Positions 1 through 7,727 of a stretch of DNA of 64,000 nucleotides are shown piece after piece. The notes beneath the pieces are model-generated. The model saw nothing but the letters and a program-made list of their open reading frames with translations, searched no databases and was not told the DNA's origin. This DNA comes from Leucobacter musarum subsp. musarum (GTDB taxonomy: Bacteria > Actinomycetota > Actinomycetes > Actinomycetales > Microbacteriaceae), in the NCBI RefSeq assembly GCF_001273845.1, contig NZ_JHBW01000069.1, positions 153,072-217,071 of the forward strand, written 5' to 3'. A program made the position numbers and the translations under genes. The first letter of the stretch is position 1. Each line of letters opens with the position of its first letter.

Positions 1-1
1 C

Positions 2-88
2 CCGAAGACGTTCACCGCCCTCATCGTTCCCGCCGCACTCGTGGTGTCGGTGGGCACGTACCTGGTCACAGGCCTGCTCTTCCCCTAA
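2..88 (+). CDS. C-terminal end of a membrane protein (partial)
   Basis: The frame starting at base 2 is open from the window edge to a TAA at 86-88 and encodes 28 residues that are almost all hydrophobic (ALIVPAALVVSVGTYLV...GLLFP). This reads as the last transmembrane helix of a protein whose body lies outside the window. No family can be assigned. A gap of 39 bases separates it from the next gene, which has its own ribosome binding site, so the two could be co-transcribed. Confidence 0.6.
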   Translation, partial: PKTFTALIVPAALVVSVGTYLVTGLLFP

Positions 89-127
89 CCGGAGCCCCTC
101 AGAGCTCCACTTGCGCAAGGAGACCTC

Positions 128-523
128 ATGCAGTGCCCCATCGACCAGTCCGCCCTCGTCATGTCGGAGCGATCCGGCGTCGAGATCGATTACTGCCCCC
201 AGTGCCGAGGCATCTGGCTGGATCGCGGTGAGCTCGACAAGATTCTCGACCGCGTCGCCGCCGAGAGCCCTGCCGCACCCACCGCACCGCTCATCGCCCC
301 GGTGGTCGCGCCCGTCGCACCCGCGGCGGTGATCCCTGACCCCCGCGCCTCAGCACCGTACGGCGCCGCCCAGCCTCGCCTCGAAGATCGCGGGCGCGGA
401 TATGACGATCGTCGCGGATACGACGACCGCCGTGGAGGCTACGACGATCGCGGGTATGACGACCGCGGTCGGCCGCGCAAGCGCAAGCGCGAAGGCTTCC
501 TCGGAGAACTCTTCGACTTCTAA
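128..523 (+). CDS. TFIIB-type zinc-ribbon protein with Tyr/Asp/Arg-rich tail
   Basis: A 131-residue protein. Residues 1-42 match the zf-TFIIB family, with Cys3, the CPQC pair (Cys23, Cys26) and the family's GIWLDRGEL stretch. The usual second cysteine of the first knuckle is Asp6 (CPID instead of CPxC), so metal binding may be altered. The middle is Pro/Ala-rich. Residues ~88-116 are short repeats of R-G-Y-D-D-R type, followed by a very basic RPRKRKR patch and a hydrophobic C-terminus (FLGELFDF). AAGGAG at 117-122 precedes the ATG by five bases. The family function is unknown. The tandem tail is low-complexity and probably disordered. Confidence 0.85.
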   Translation: MQCPIDQSALVMSERSGVEIDYCPQCRGIWLDRGELDKILDRVAAESPAAPTAPLIAPVVAPVAPAAVIPDPRASAPYGAAQPRLEDRGRGYDDRRGYDDRRGGYDDRGYDDRGRPRKRKREGFLGELFDF

Positions 524-538
524 CCCTCTGGAAACACG

Positions 539-569
539 ATGGCCCCGGTCCCCTCAGGACCGGGGCCAT
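539..569 (+). terminator. Strong hairpin terminator after the zinc-ribbon gene
   Basis: ATGGCCCCGGTCC and its reverse complement flank a 5-base loop, 16 bases after the stop codon of the zinc-ribbon gene. There is no clear T-tract. It separates that gene from the acetyltransferase downstream. Confidence 0.75.
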
Positions 570-605
570 CGTGCGTTCGGCAGCATCGCACGAGTGGGAT
601 CCTGC

Positions 606-611
606 CAAGAT
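606..611 (+). promoter_or_regulatory. -10 element for leaderless acetyltransferase mRNA
   Basis: CAAGAT ends six bases before the ATG at 618 and there is no Shine-Dalgarno sequence. This spacing recurs in front of many genes in the window and fits transcription starting at or near the start codon. Confidence 0.45.
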
Positions 612-617
612 GGACGC

Positions 618-1139
618 ATGATCGCCGAGCTCGAGCTGCCCATCGACCTGACCGACGCAGCACCTGGATTGCGTCTGCGGCGCGCTTCACGTGACGACCT
701 CGATGCCTTGATCGCGCTGCTCGCCGAAGACCCGATCAGCGCGAGCCGCGGCGACACCGGTGACGCATCCGATCGGCCGGCGTACGCGGCGGCCCTGGAC
801 GCCATCATTCGCAACGATGCGAATGAACTGATCGTTGTCGTTGGCGCCGATGACTATCCGATCGGCACGCTTCAGCTGACGCGCATCCCTGGCATGGCTC
901 GCCAGGGCGCGTCTCGGCTACTGGTCGAGGCCGTGCGCGTTGCGGCACACGCACGCTCGCGCGGTATCGGGAGTGCGCTCATGCGCTGGGTCATGCACAC
1001 CGCGGCACCCGAGCTGCACACTCCGATGGTCCAGCTCACGTCTGATGCTGCGCGCGAGTCCGCCCATCGTTTCTACCTGCGGCTCGGCTTCACCGACTCC
1101 CATGTCGGCTTCAAATACAACGCGTCAGCGGCCAGATAG
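618..1139 (+). CDS. GNAT-family N-acetyltransferase
   Basis: A 173-residue protein of typical single-domain GNAT length. The acetyl-CoA pyrophosphate-binding motif A is visible as RSRGIGSALMRW (about residues 113-124), followed by a motif-B-like segment ending SAHRFYLRLGFTDSHVGFKY. It should transfer an acetyl group to a small-molecule or protein amine; the substrate cannot be read from the sequence. The frame is open further upstream, but the ATG at 618 is chosen because the terminator of the previous gene lies at 539-569 and a -10 hexamer lies just before this ATG. Confidence 0.85.
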   Translation: MIAELELPIDLTDAAPGLRLRRASRDDLDALIALLAEDPISASRGDTGDASDRPAYAAALDAIIRNDANELIVVVGADDYPIGTLQLTRIPGMARQGASRLLVEAVRVAAHARSRGIGSALMRWVMHTAAPELHTPMVQLTSDAARESAHRFYLRLGFTDSHVGFKYNASAAR

Positions 1140-1161
1140 GTCGCGCAGCACCTGCTCGCGG

Positions 1162-1491
1162 CTATGCGATCAGCGGGTTGCGTTTCGCGTACTTCGCCGC
1201 TTCGGATTCGGAGATGACCGTCAATCCCCGAGTCGAGTGCGACAGCGCCGCGAGCACGTGCAACCACTCAGGGTTGAGCTCGGGAGCTTTGGCCCCGCTG
1301 AACCGGAAGGCGATGGTCGTGTGCTCCGAGATCCAGAGCGAGTTGCGCCCGCTGCCCTCTTCGGGCGGTTGCGTCCAAGAGAGGAAGAACCCCTCTCGCT
1401 TCGCGAGTTTTTGACCGATGACTGTTTTTAAGTGTGCGAGTGTTCGGTCTTCGAACTGATACTCGCGTTCTCCGTGCAAGATGTACCCCAT
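1162..1491 (-). CDS. DUF7882-type small protein (often mis-annotated as ATP-dependent DNA ligase)
   Basis: A 109-residue protein. It begins MGYILHGEREYQFEDRTLAHLKTV and carries the pattern FxLSW...GRNSLWI...F.F....PELN.EW typical of small proteins common in Microbacteriaceae. Database entries often call these ATP-dependent DNA ligases, but this one has no nucleotidyltransferase motif and is too short. The function is unknown. It is convergent with the acetyltransferase gene (22 bases between stops). The region upstream (1492-1560) is AT-richer than its surroundings and probably holds the promoter. Confidence 0.8.
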   Translation of the reverse strand: MGYILHGEREYQFEDRTLAHLKTVIGQKLAKREGFFLSWTQPPEEGSGRNSLWISEHTTIAFRFSGAKAPELNPEWLHVLAALSHSTRGLTVISESEAAKYAKRNPLIA

Positions 1492-1644
1492 GTGCGCAGC
1501 CTTGCACGTTTACCGATAAATAGATAGCGAGTGTGACGTTTCGCACGACCGCAAGGGGGTGGCGCTTCGCACGATGTCAGCGAGAATCGGATGGTGTCAC
1601 CGTCGCTCGACCGTGGTGTACCCCAATGCATCCGTGCACGGTGA

Positions 1645-1684
1645 CACGGCCCCGGCTCCGCTTGCTGCGGGGCCGGGGCCGCTC
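1645..1684 (-). terminator. GC-rich hairpin terminator of the ferrochelatase gene
   Basis: CGGCCCCGGC at 1647-1656 pairs with GCCGGGGCCG at 1672-1681. The hairpin lies about 20 bases beyond the ferrochelatase stop codon. No T-run is visible. Confidence 0.7.
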
Positions 1685-1702
1685 TCGTGTGATGCAGCTC
1701 AT

Positions 1703-2962
1703 TCAGGGCTGGAGGCCGGCGATTGCCGGTTTGAACCCGAGCCGCGGGTTCTCGCAGCATCCGGGGCGGCATACGTCGAACCACGGACCGATCGTCGTGG
1801 TATTTGCTCGCTCAGATACCGGCCGGCCCTCGATGCGCTCTTGCACCAGGTCGACGAGTGCGTCAACGAACGCGGGGTGCACCCCGGGTGTGGGTGCACG
1901 CGTCACCCAGAGCCCGCGCTCCGTCGCTGTCTCGGTGGCTTCTTCGTCGAGATCCCACATGACTTCCATATGGTCGCTGACGAAGCCGATCGGCACGATG
2001 ACGACTGCGGTGCGCTGCTCGAGCGCATTGATCGCGTCATTGATGTCGGGTTCGAGCCAGGGCTGCGACGGTGGGCCCGAGCGTGACTGGTAGACGAGCT
2101 GCCAGGTCGCTTCGGGCGCAGCCCGTGCGATCACTTCGGCGGCGGCGGCAAAATGTTGTGCGGCGTACCCGCCTCCATCTACGTCGGTGAAGAGACCGGC
2201 TCCTGAGAGCTCCGCATCAGCGGTCGGGATGCTGTGGGTGGCGAACATGACTTCGATCTGCTCGAGGGGATGCCCGGCTGCGATCGCTTGCTCGACCCCG
2301 GCACGAACCCCCTCGATAAACGGCTGCAGAAACCCGGGGTGCGAGAAGAACTGTCGCACTTTATCGATGCGTAGGGTCTGCTGCAGCCCCGACGCCTCGA
2401 GCGCGTCGGCCCAGTCCTCCCGGTATTGGCGACAGGACGAGTACGAGGAGTACGCGCTCGTGGGAATCGCCAGCATCGTACGAACGCCGTCTGCGGCGGC
2501 TTGCTGCAGGGCCTCATCGAGGTAGGGCGCCCAGTTGCGATTGCCCCAGTAGATGGGCATGTCGAGCCCGGCACGATCGAGAACGACGTTCAGCGCCGCG
2601 AGCAGTTCGCGGTTGTGGTCGTTGATCGGGCTCACGCCCCCGAAATGCCGGTAGTGGTGGGCGACTTCTTCGAGCCGCTCATCGGGGATGCCGCGACCTC
2701 GGGTCACGTTACGCAAGAACGGCAGCACGTCGTCTTGCCCCTCGGGGCCGCCAAAGCCTGAGAGCAGAATCGCATCGTAGCCGAACGGTGCGCTCGTGTG
2801 CTCCGGCCCATCGGCGGTCGCCGCCGTAGCGCTCGGCACTTTCGCGCCCGGGTCCAGGTGGACGCCGGTTGCGGCGCCAGGCTTCGTTTCACGGCGCCCG
2901 GTGGGGCGATAGAGCGTCGCGTCGGTGGCGTGTTTCGCTTCGGGCTGCTGGTCGTGTGTCAT
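1703..2962 (-). CDS. cpfC: Ferrochelatase (probably coproporphyrin ferrochelatase)
   Basis: A 419-residue protein that inserts Fe2+ into a porphyrin late in haem synthesis. In actinobacteria the substrate is usually coproporphyrin III. Family landmarks are GFGGPEGQDDVLPFLRNVTRGRGIP near the start of the domain, the catalytic-His segment FATHSIPTADAE, YQSRSGPPSQPWLEPDI, and GFVSDHMEVMWDLDEEA. A Cys in YSSYSSCRQYRED and a C-terminal CRPGCC cluster resemble the [2Fe-2S] ligands known in mycobacterial and Streptomyces enzymes; cluster binding here is inferred. About 60 N-terminal residues before the conserved domain are extra and probably disordered. GGGGAGG lies just upstream of the ATG. No other haem genes are adjacent. 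Confidence 0.93.
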   Translation of the reverse strand: MTHDQQPEAKHATDATLYRPTGRRETKPGAATGVHLDPGAKVPSATAATADGPEHTSAPFGYDAILLSGFGGPEGQDDVLPFLRNVTRGRGIPDERLEEVAHHYRHFGGVSPINDHNRELLAALNVVLDRAGLDMPIYWGNRNWAPYLDEALQQAAADGVRTMLAIPTSAYSSYSSCRQYREDWADALEASGLQQTLRIDKVRQFFSHPGFLQPFIEGVRAGVEQAIAAGHPLEQIEVMFATHSIPTADAELSGAGLFTDVDGGGYAAQHFAAAAEVIARAAPEATWQLVYQSRSGPPSQPWLEPDINDAINALEQRTAVVIVPIGFVSDHMEVMWDLDEEATETATERGLWVTRAPTPGVHPAFVDALVDLVQERIEGRPVSERANTTTIGPWFDVCRPGCCENPRLGFKPAIAGLQP

Positions 2963-3043
2963 GGATCCTCCCCAGAGTTCAGCGTCGCATTTATCTTAGA
3001 TTGTTTCTTTGTTTGATTCTTACAGATCAGTGCATGTGAGGAG

Positions 3044-3709
3044 TCAGGCGATCTCGATGCCGAGCTGCGACGCGAAGATGTCGAGCAGGTCGGTTGCCTG
3101 GTGCGTCGAGATGCGTGCGCCACGCAGGCCATCGATACCGGCGATCGAGGCGAAGTCGAGCCCTCGCAGATCGAGGTGCTGCGACCGCGCCCCGGTCAGC
3201 ACCAGCTTGTCGACGGTGCAGTTGTCGAAGGCGACGCGCACCAACTCGGCGCCTTCGAGGTCGAGTTCATCGATGTGGCAGTTCACGAAGTGCACGTCAT
3301 GGAGTTTCGCAGCGCGAAAGTTCAGCCAGCCGAGCTTTGACCCATCAACGCGCACGCGCGCTAATTCAGCATCGTAGGCTTCGACCGCGCCGAGCCGAGA
3401 CGTCGAGAGCTCGACCCCTTTCCAGGTCGTGCGCCGCATCGGCAGCACCGGCGACGTCAGGTGCTCGAATCTCGAGTCGATAAATCGAGTGCTCTGCAGA
3501 TCTGCCTCATGCGCCTGCACCGCTTCGAACGCACACTCGGTGAACTGGGCACCGGCGAGCGATAGGCCGGAAATGTCGACCGTGTCGAATCTCTGCAGCT
3601 CGTACACGCCTCGCGGCGCGAGCATCTCGACACCACCACTCTCAAGCCCGTTTAGGCAAAGGTCGTCGAGCTGAGGCGCCTGAAAAGCATTGCGGGTACG
3701 CGGCGGCAT
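3044..3709 (-). CDS. Pentapeptide-repeat protein
   Basis: A 221-residue protein. From about residue 48 the sequence runs in five-residue steps of A(D/N)LXX type (LSLAGAQFTECAFEAVQAHEADL; LDLEGAELVRVAFDNCTVDKL), predicting a right-handed quadrilateral beta-helix. Such proteins mediate protein-protein contacts; some mimic DNA and protect gyrase from quinolones, but nothing here shows that role. AGGAG lies four bases before the ATG. It sits upstream of the ferrochelatase gene in the same direction with an 81-base gap that is AT-rich and likely contains a separate promoter for ferrochelatase. Confidence 0.85.
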   Translation of the reverse strand: MPPRTRNAFQAPQLDDLCLNGLESGGVEMLAPRGVYELQRFDTVDISGLSLAGAQFTECAFEAVQAHEADLQSTRFIDSRFEHLTSPVLPMRRTTWKGVELSTSRLGAVEAYDAELARVRVDGSKLGWLNFRAAKLHDVHFVNCHIDELDLEGAELVRVAFDNCTVDKLVLTGARSQHLDLRGLDFASIAGIDGLRGARISTHQATDLLDIFASQLGIEIA

Positions 3710-3918
3710 AGAAACTCCTGAGCTTTAAGCTCGCAGCCCGGGCGGTGCCGCGATGCATCCAGGCTATGCCCCGCCACCGACATCACACTTTCAGACCCTC
3801 CACCGGTCGAAGACGGAGCGCACTCGCACTGTAAGCAGCGAGTCAGCACAGCGCCACCCCCTGTGCTCCGCGAGGGTAACGCACGCAACCTGGTACTCCA
3901 CGAACGAAGGGACTCGAC

Positions 3919-4140
3919 ATGTCAACGAATCTGCAAAATCCGAACCCCGAAGATCTCGGCCCCGCGGGCAACAATCCACTGATCGACCCCGCGACAGAGC
4001 CTGAGCAGCCCCGCATCGATCAGTTCGAAGAAGGCGCCGACCTCGACGCTCCGACTCAGCCCGCGAGCCCGGATGCACCGGAGTCAACGAACCTGCCCGA
4101 TCAGCAGGATCCCGATGCCACCGAGGGTCTCGCTCCGTGA
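3919..4140 (+). CDS. Small acidic hypothetical protein
   Basis: A 73-residue protein rich in Pro, Asp, Glu, Asn and Gln, with no hydrophobic segment and no recognised domain; likely disordered. GAAGGGA lies about eight bases before the ATG. It shares composition and several short patterns (N-P-(D/E), E-P, D-P-D clusters) with the 59-residue product at 5845-6024, so the two may be distant copies of one family. A strong terminator follows at once, which suggests a monocistronic transcript. Confidence 0.6.
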   Translation: MSTNLQNPNPEDLGPAGNNPLIDPATEPEQPRIDQFEEGADLDAPTQPASPDAPESTNLPDQQDPDATEGLAP

Positions 4141-4174
4141 CGACGGCATGAGGGTCACGGAGTACCAGCCCACA

Positions 4175-4213
4175 CACGAGAAAACCCCCGGTGCGCCCGG
4201 GGGTTTTCTCGTG
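4175..4213. terminator. 17-bp bidirectional hairpin terminator
   Basis: A perfect 17-bp stem (4175-4191 with 4197-4213) has a 5-base loop. Its A-run in the left arm and T-run in the right arm let it work from either side: for the small acidic gene and for the tRNA genes transcribed towards it. Confidence 0.9.
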
Positions 4214-4221
4214 ACTCTCTG

Positions 4222-4295
4222 TAGCTGAGGCGGGGCTCGATCCCGCGACCTCACGATTATGAGTCGTGCGCTCTAACCAGCTGAGCTACTCAGCC
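4222..4295 (-). tRNA. tRNA-Met (CAT), elongator type
   Basis: The reverse strand folds as a 74-base cloverleaf: acceptor GGCUGAG/CUCAGCU, D arm GCUC...GAGC, anticodon stem CACGA/UCGUG around CUCAUAA, and T arm GCGGG/CCCGC. The anticodon is CAU. The anticodon stem lacks the three G:C pairs of initiator tRNA, so this is elongator tRNA-Met; tRNA-Ile2 is less likely. The 3' CCA is not encoded. It is downstream of tRNA-Thr on the same strand and the two are probably co-transcribed. Confidence 0.93.
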
Positions 4296-4330
4296 AAACT
4301 GGCCCGCACGAATGCGAGCCAGAGAGTCAG

Positions 4331-4402
<72 letters not shown>

Positions 4403-4446
4403 GCGGCCACCTTGCGATGACAACCGTTAGAGAATAGCACTGAAGC

Positions 4447-5037
4447 TTGGCCAATGCGAAATCTGTCGACCCGGTAGCGTTATCCCGGGCGGGTCACGCA
4501 GATCGCCCACGGGTTCGATTGGCGAAATGGGTGGATGTAGTGCGCGTGCAGAGTCGCGGTATCGCGATCGTCGGAGTGGTCTTGGCGCTGTGGATGGCGG
4601 TCGGTCGTTGGCCGTTCGGAATCGGCGGCAGCCTGACCTGGTGGTATCTGCCCACGATCGGCCTGGTGTTCGCATGGCTGCAGATCTGGCTCGCCCGGCG
4701 CGTGCGCGTCACCGCGTCGCGCGGTCGCCGCACGAGCCGCAGCACGATCGTCTCGCTGATCTTGGCGTGGGTGTGCGCGATCGGGTTCGGGTTGACGGTG
4801 CCGGATCGCGTCGGCGACGAACTCCTCTCGATCATGAGCCTCGCAGCCGGGTCGTCTTTCTCAACCGAGATGTCACTGGCCCTCTGCAACCCGCTCGGCA
4901 TTCTCGCCTTCGCACTGGCGATCGCGGCTCTCGGGTTCAGTTACGCCGATGCGCGCGACCCGAAACCTGAGGAAGACGAGTTGCTCGACGACGCTGGCGG
5001 CGAACACGGCGGCATGGCGCCGCATCCGCTCGCCTAA
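4447..5037 (+). CDS. Hypothetical four-helix membrane protein
   Basis: A 196-residue protein, if the TTG at 4447 is used. Four hydrophobic segments are visible (IAIVGVVLALWMAVG, WWYLPTIGLVFAWLQIW, TIVSLILAWVCAIGFGL, PLGILAFALAIAALGFSYA), followed by an acidic, His-containing cytoplasmic tail. The start is uncertain: no clear Shine-Dalgarno sequence precedes TTG 4447, and in-frame GTG codons at 4531, 4540 and 4546 are alternatives giving 160-170 residues. I do not recognise a family. The lipoprotein gene begins 40 bases after the stop. Confidence 0.65.
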   Translation: MANAKSVDPVALSRAGHADRPRVRLAKWVDVVRVQSRGIAIVGVVLALWMAVGRWPFGIGGSLTWWYLPTIGLVFAWLQIWLARRVRVTASRGRRTSRSTIVSLILAWVCAIGFGLTVPDRVGDELLSIMSLAAGSSFSTEMSLALCNPLGILAFALAIAALGFSYADARDPKPEEDELLDDAGGEHGGMAPHPLA

Positions 5038-5064
5038 CCCATATCTTTCTGGATCGGGCTCCGA

Positions 5065-5070
5065 TAGTGT
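5065..5070 (+). promoter_or_regulatory. -10 element for the lipoprotein gene
   Basis: TAGTGT ends seven bases before the ATG at 5078, and no ribosome binding site is seen. It fits a leaderless start. Confidence 0.5.
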
Positions 5071-5077
5071 CTCGAGC

Positions 5078-5740
5078 ATGGGAGCCTCGACGTCGCGACT
5101 CGCGCTGGCCGCCTCGGCCGCCGTATTGACCCTTGCCCTGGCAGGCTGCGCTGACGAGAGCGATGGCGATCCCGCGCCGACTTCTGCCGCACCCACCGCG
5201 ACCGCGAGCCCGACCGCGACGCCCACTCAGACCACATCCCCGACGCCCACGGAAACGCCCGCTGAGACGTCGCCGCCCGCCGCTACGGTGTTGCCTGGGT
5301 GCGACGAACTCATTCCGCTTGAGCGCGCCGTGCAGCTGTCGGGCATCGACAACCTTGAGACCTTCCACGAGCAACCGAATCTGCGCGACCAGCACATCTC
5401 GCGCGTGCTGGGGCCGGTCGCCGCCGACACCTATCTGAGCGCCGCGCAGGCGCAGTATTGCTCGTGGTCCCCACCCAACAGCGACAACATCACGTCGGTG
5501 TTCACCGCGATACTCACGCCCGAGGCGCGCGAGGCACTCATTGCCGCACTCAACGACTCGGAATTCGTGCGGGCGGAATCAGGCAGCACAATTACATACA
5601 TTCGGGAACTGCAAATGGGGCTCGGGCCGCATTACGTCTGGTACGCCTTCTCGGGCGACGTGTGGGTCGCCGAGCTGGGCAACGCGTCGAACCCGCTGTT
5701 CGGTCAGGCGGCACTCGACGCAATTCTCGCGGCGAACTGA
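5078..5740 (+). CDS. Secreted lipoprotein with Thr/Pro-rich linker
   Basis: A 220-residue protein. The N-terminus is a lipoprotein signal peptide with lipobox LALAGC, lipidated Cys at about residue 24. Residues ~27-66 are a Thr/Pro/Ala/Ser linker of the kind that spans the cell wall. The remaining ~150 residues form a globular domain containing two Cys (VLPGCDEL and AQYCSWSPP) that could form a disulfide. No enzyme motif is recognised. The frame stays open upstream to 4949, but the lipobox position and the -10 box at 5065 fix the start at 5078. Confidence 0.82.
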   Translation: MGASTSRLALAASAAVLTLALAGCADESDGDPAPTSAAPTATASPTATPTQTTSPTPTETPAETSPPAATVLPGCDELIPLERAVQLSGIDNLETFHEQPNLRDQHISRVLGPVAADTYLSAAQAQYCSWSPPNSDNITSVFTAILTPEAREALIAALNDSEFVRAESGSTITYIRELQMGLGPHYVWYAFSGDVWVAELGNASNPLFGQAALDAILAAN

Positions 5741-5844
5741 ACCCGACCGCGCACCCTACGCCGAGTGCTCACACACGGCCACCCCCTCGCGATCGGCTGC
5801 CCATCAGCGCAGTCTGGAATCACGCAGACGCAAGGGAGCAAACC

Positions 5845-6024
5845 ATGACGATGAACCGCACCAGCGCGAACCCCGATGGCCCTGAGGAAGGTCGGGCACC
5901 GCTCGCGAACCCTCCAGAGCCAGGGGAGCACATTCTCGAAGACGGATTCGTGCAGAGCCCTGAGTTCGGCGAAGCGGACGCAGACGATCCGAACGACCCG
6001 GATCCGGTGGCGAACCTCGAATAG
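5845..6024 (+). CDS. Small acidic hypothetical protein
   Basis: A 59-residue product, strongly acidic towards the C-terminus (GEADADDPNDPDPVANLE) and Pro/Glu-rich, likely disordered. AAGGGAG precedes the ATG by six bases. A second in-frame ATG lies two codons on. Similar in character to the product at 3919-4140. No family recognised. Confidence 0.55.
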   Translation: MTMNRTSANPDGPEEGRAPLANPPEPGEHILEDGFVQSPEFGEADADDPNDPDPVANLE

Positions 6025-6047
6025 CGCGCCTGAGCAGCGCTTCAGCA

Positions 6048-6127
6048 CCGAACCCCTCTCATCTCGCCGAATGCCCCCGAAGTGCACGCGCACATGGGTA
6101 GCGTTCGGCGAGATGAGAGGGGTTCGG
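6048..6127. repeat. Long intergenic palindrome, family 1 copy A
   Basis: Perfect 24-bp inverted arms (6048-6071 and 6104-6127) enclose a 32-base loop that itself contains the small inverted repeat GTGC-ACGC-GCAC. The arms contain ATCTCGCCGA/TCGGCGAGAT, and the same arms and loop core recur at 43405-43488 and 45207-45288. It lies between convergent genes. It may act as a bidirectional terminator, but the conserved loop suggests a repeated element rather than an ordinary terminator. Confidence 0.85.
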
Positions 6128-6211
6128 CAAAATGAGAGGACCTCGACATCCGCTCACCGGGTTCGATGCGCGGGACGCAGCGTGCAGCTCGCACTCCGCG
6201 GAGTGCCGAAC

Positions 6212-7555
6212 TCACGCAGCGGCGGCCGCCTGTCGGCGCCGCGCCGGGAGCAATTCGGTGAAGAGCAGGTTCAAGAGCACTGCGGTGACCGCAGCGGCAC
6301 TGATGCCCGAGTGGAAGATCGTGCTGAACCAGGTCGGAAACTGATCGAAAAAGTCGGGTTGCACCACGGGAATGCAGCCGATCGCGAGAGATGCGGCGAC
6401 GATCAGCATGTTGTAAGTGCCCTCATACTGCACCTTGCTCAGTGTGCGGATACCCGAGGCAGCGACAGTGCCGAAGAGCAGGATTCCCGCGCCGCCGAGC
6501 ACCGCAGTGGGCAGAGTTGCGACGACGCGGCCGAGCACGGGCAACAGTCCGAGCACGACGAGGATGCCACCGCCGGTCGCCACGACGAATCTGCTCTTGA
6601 TACCAGTGATGGCGACGAGTCCGACGTTCTGCGCAAAAGCACTCTGGGTGAACGTATTAAAGACGGGCGCGACGACGCTCGAGAGCATGTCAGCTCGAAG
6701 TCCATCGGCGATCCGGCGAGAGTCGACCTGGGAACCGGTAATCTGACCGACGGCAAGGAGGTCGGCGGTCGTTTCAGTGAGGATCACGAGCACAACGACA
6801 AACATCGAAATGACGCCGCCAATCTCGAACGTCGGCCAACCGAAGGCGAAGGGTTGCGGCACGGCAAAGATCGCACCGTTCGCGACCGACGAGAAGTCTG
6901 CTTTGCCGAGGAGCAGCGCGATCACGGTGCCGATGACGAGGGCGAGCAGGATCGCCAAGCGAGCGATCCCGAACGCCCGCACGCGCGAGAGCAGCAGTGC
7001 GATCAGCAGCGTTCCTGCGGCGAGCGCAATGTTCGCGATGCTGCCGTAGTCGGGGGCACTCGCATTGCCACCCATCGCCCAGCGCGCGGCAACCGGGATC
7101 AGCGATACGCCGATGATGGTGATGACCACACCCGTGACCACGGGTGGAAAGAATCGCACGATGCGGGCAAAGAACGGAGCGATCAAGAATCCGGCTGCGG
7201 CGGCAGCGAGTACAGCGCCAAATACGTCCGGCATGCCCCCACCGCCCTCGATGATCGCCGTGAGCGTCGCGACCGAGGCGAACGAGGTGCCCTGCACGAG
7301 CGGGAGTTGGCTTCCGAAGAACGGGATGCCGATGGTTTGCAGCAGCGTCGCGAGACCGCCGATGAACAGGCAGCTGGCGATGAGTACGCCAATCTCGGCG
7401 CTCGTGAGGCCGGCCGCCGTGCCAATGATGAGCGGTGGCGCGATGATGCCTCCGTACATGCTGAGCACGTGCTGCATGCCGTAGGCGAGGTTCTTGCTCC
7501 AAGGCAACCGCTCGTCTTCAGGCCTGACTTCACGCGTCGCGGATCGTTGCTTCAC
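6212..7555 (-). CDS. NCS2-family purine (xanthine/urate-type) permease
   Basis: A 447-residue polytopic membrane protein with 12-14 hydrophobic segments, the family's usual size. Nucleobase-transporter landmarks are YGMQHVL in the first helix, TETTADLLAVG (family ETTxD) in helix 8, and QNVGLVAITGIKSRF, the signature best known from xanthine and uric acid permeases. It should import a purine base by proton symport. The start is the GTG at 7553-7555, with only a weak Shine-Dalgarno-like GAGAAGCGAG upstream. It is divergent from the glycosyltransferase operon across a 172-base AT-rich region. No purine catabolic gene is adjacent, so the exact substrate is open. Confidence 0.9.
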   Translation of the reverse strand: MKQRSATREVRPEDERLPWSKNLAYGMQHVLSMYGGIIAPPLIIGTAAGLTSAEIGVLIASCLFIGGLATLLQTIGIPFFGSQLPLVQGTSFASVATLTAIIEGGGGMPDVFGAVLAAAAAGFLIAPFFARIVRFFPPVVTGVVITIIGVSLIPVAARWAMGGNASAPDYGSIANIALAAGTLLIALLLSRVRAFGIARLAILLALVIGTVIALLLGKADFSSVANGAIFAVPQPFAFGWPTFEIGGVISMFVVVLVILTETTADLLAVGQITGSQVDSRRIADGLRADMLSSVVAPVFNTFTQSAFAQNVGLVAITGIKSRFVVATGGGILVVLGLLPVLGRVVATLPTAVLGGAGILLFGTVAASGIRTLSKVQYEGTYNMLIVAASLAIGCIPVVQPDFFDQFPTWFSTIFHSGISAAAVTAVLLNLLFTELLPARRRQAAAAA

Positions 7556-7727
7556 GGCTGTACTCGCTTCTCGTTCAGACCGATACTGAGCGCCTCACAG
7601 CACTGCAGCCATCCGTCGCATGATCTTCGTGCTGGGCTTCTCACCGCGAGTAGGTTAACTTAGAAACTGTGTAATTAAAAGAAGTAACCAAAAAGCTTAC
7701 AAACCGAGAGTCGGATCGAAGGTCCCA
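7556..7727. promoter_or_regulatory. Divergent AT-rich promoter region (permease / glycosyltransferases)
   Basis: This 172-base gap is much AT-richer than its surroundings between 7650 and 7705, with overlapping short inverted motifs (GGTTAACTTAG... and ...GAAGTAACC). It should hold the promoters of both flanking units. No operator can be assigned with confidence. Confidence 0.5.

Noticed and set aside
1162..1491. ATP-dependent DNA ligase
   Set aside because: Such proteins are often named so in databases, but the 109-residue product lacks the ligase nucleotidyltransferase motif.
4222..4295. Initiator tRNA-Met
   Set aside because: The three G:C pairs of the initiator anticodon stem are missing.
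5876..7663. 595-codon plus-strand open frame over the purine permease
   Set aside because: It is antisense to a clear NCS2 permease, highly charged, without a ribosome site or domain; a GC-bias shadow.
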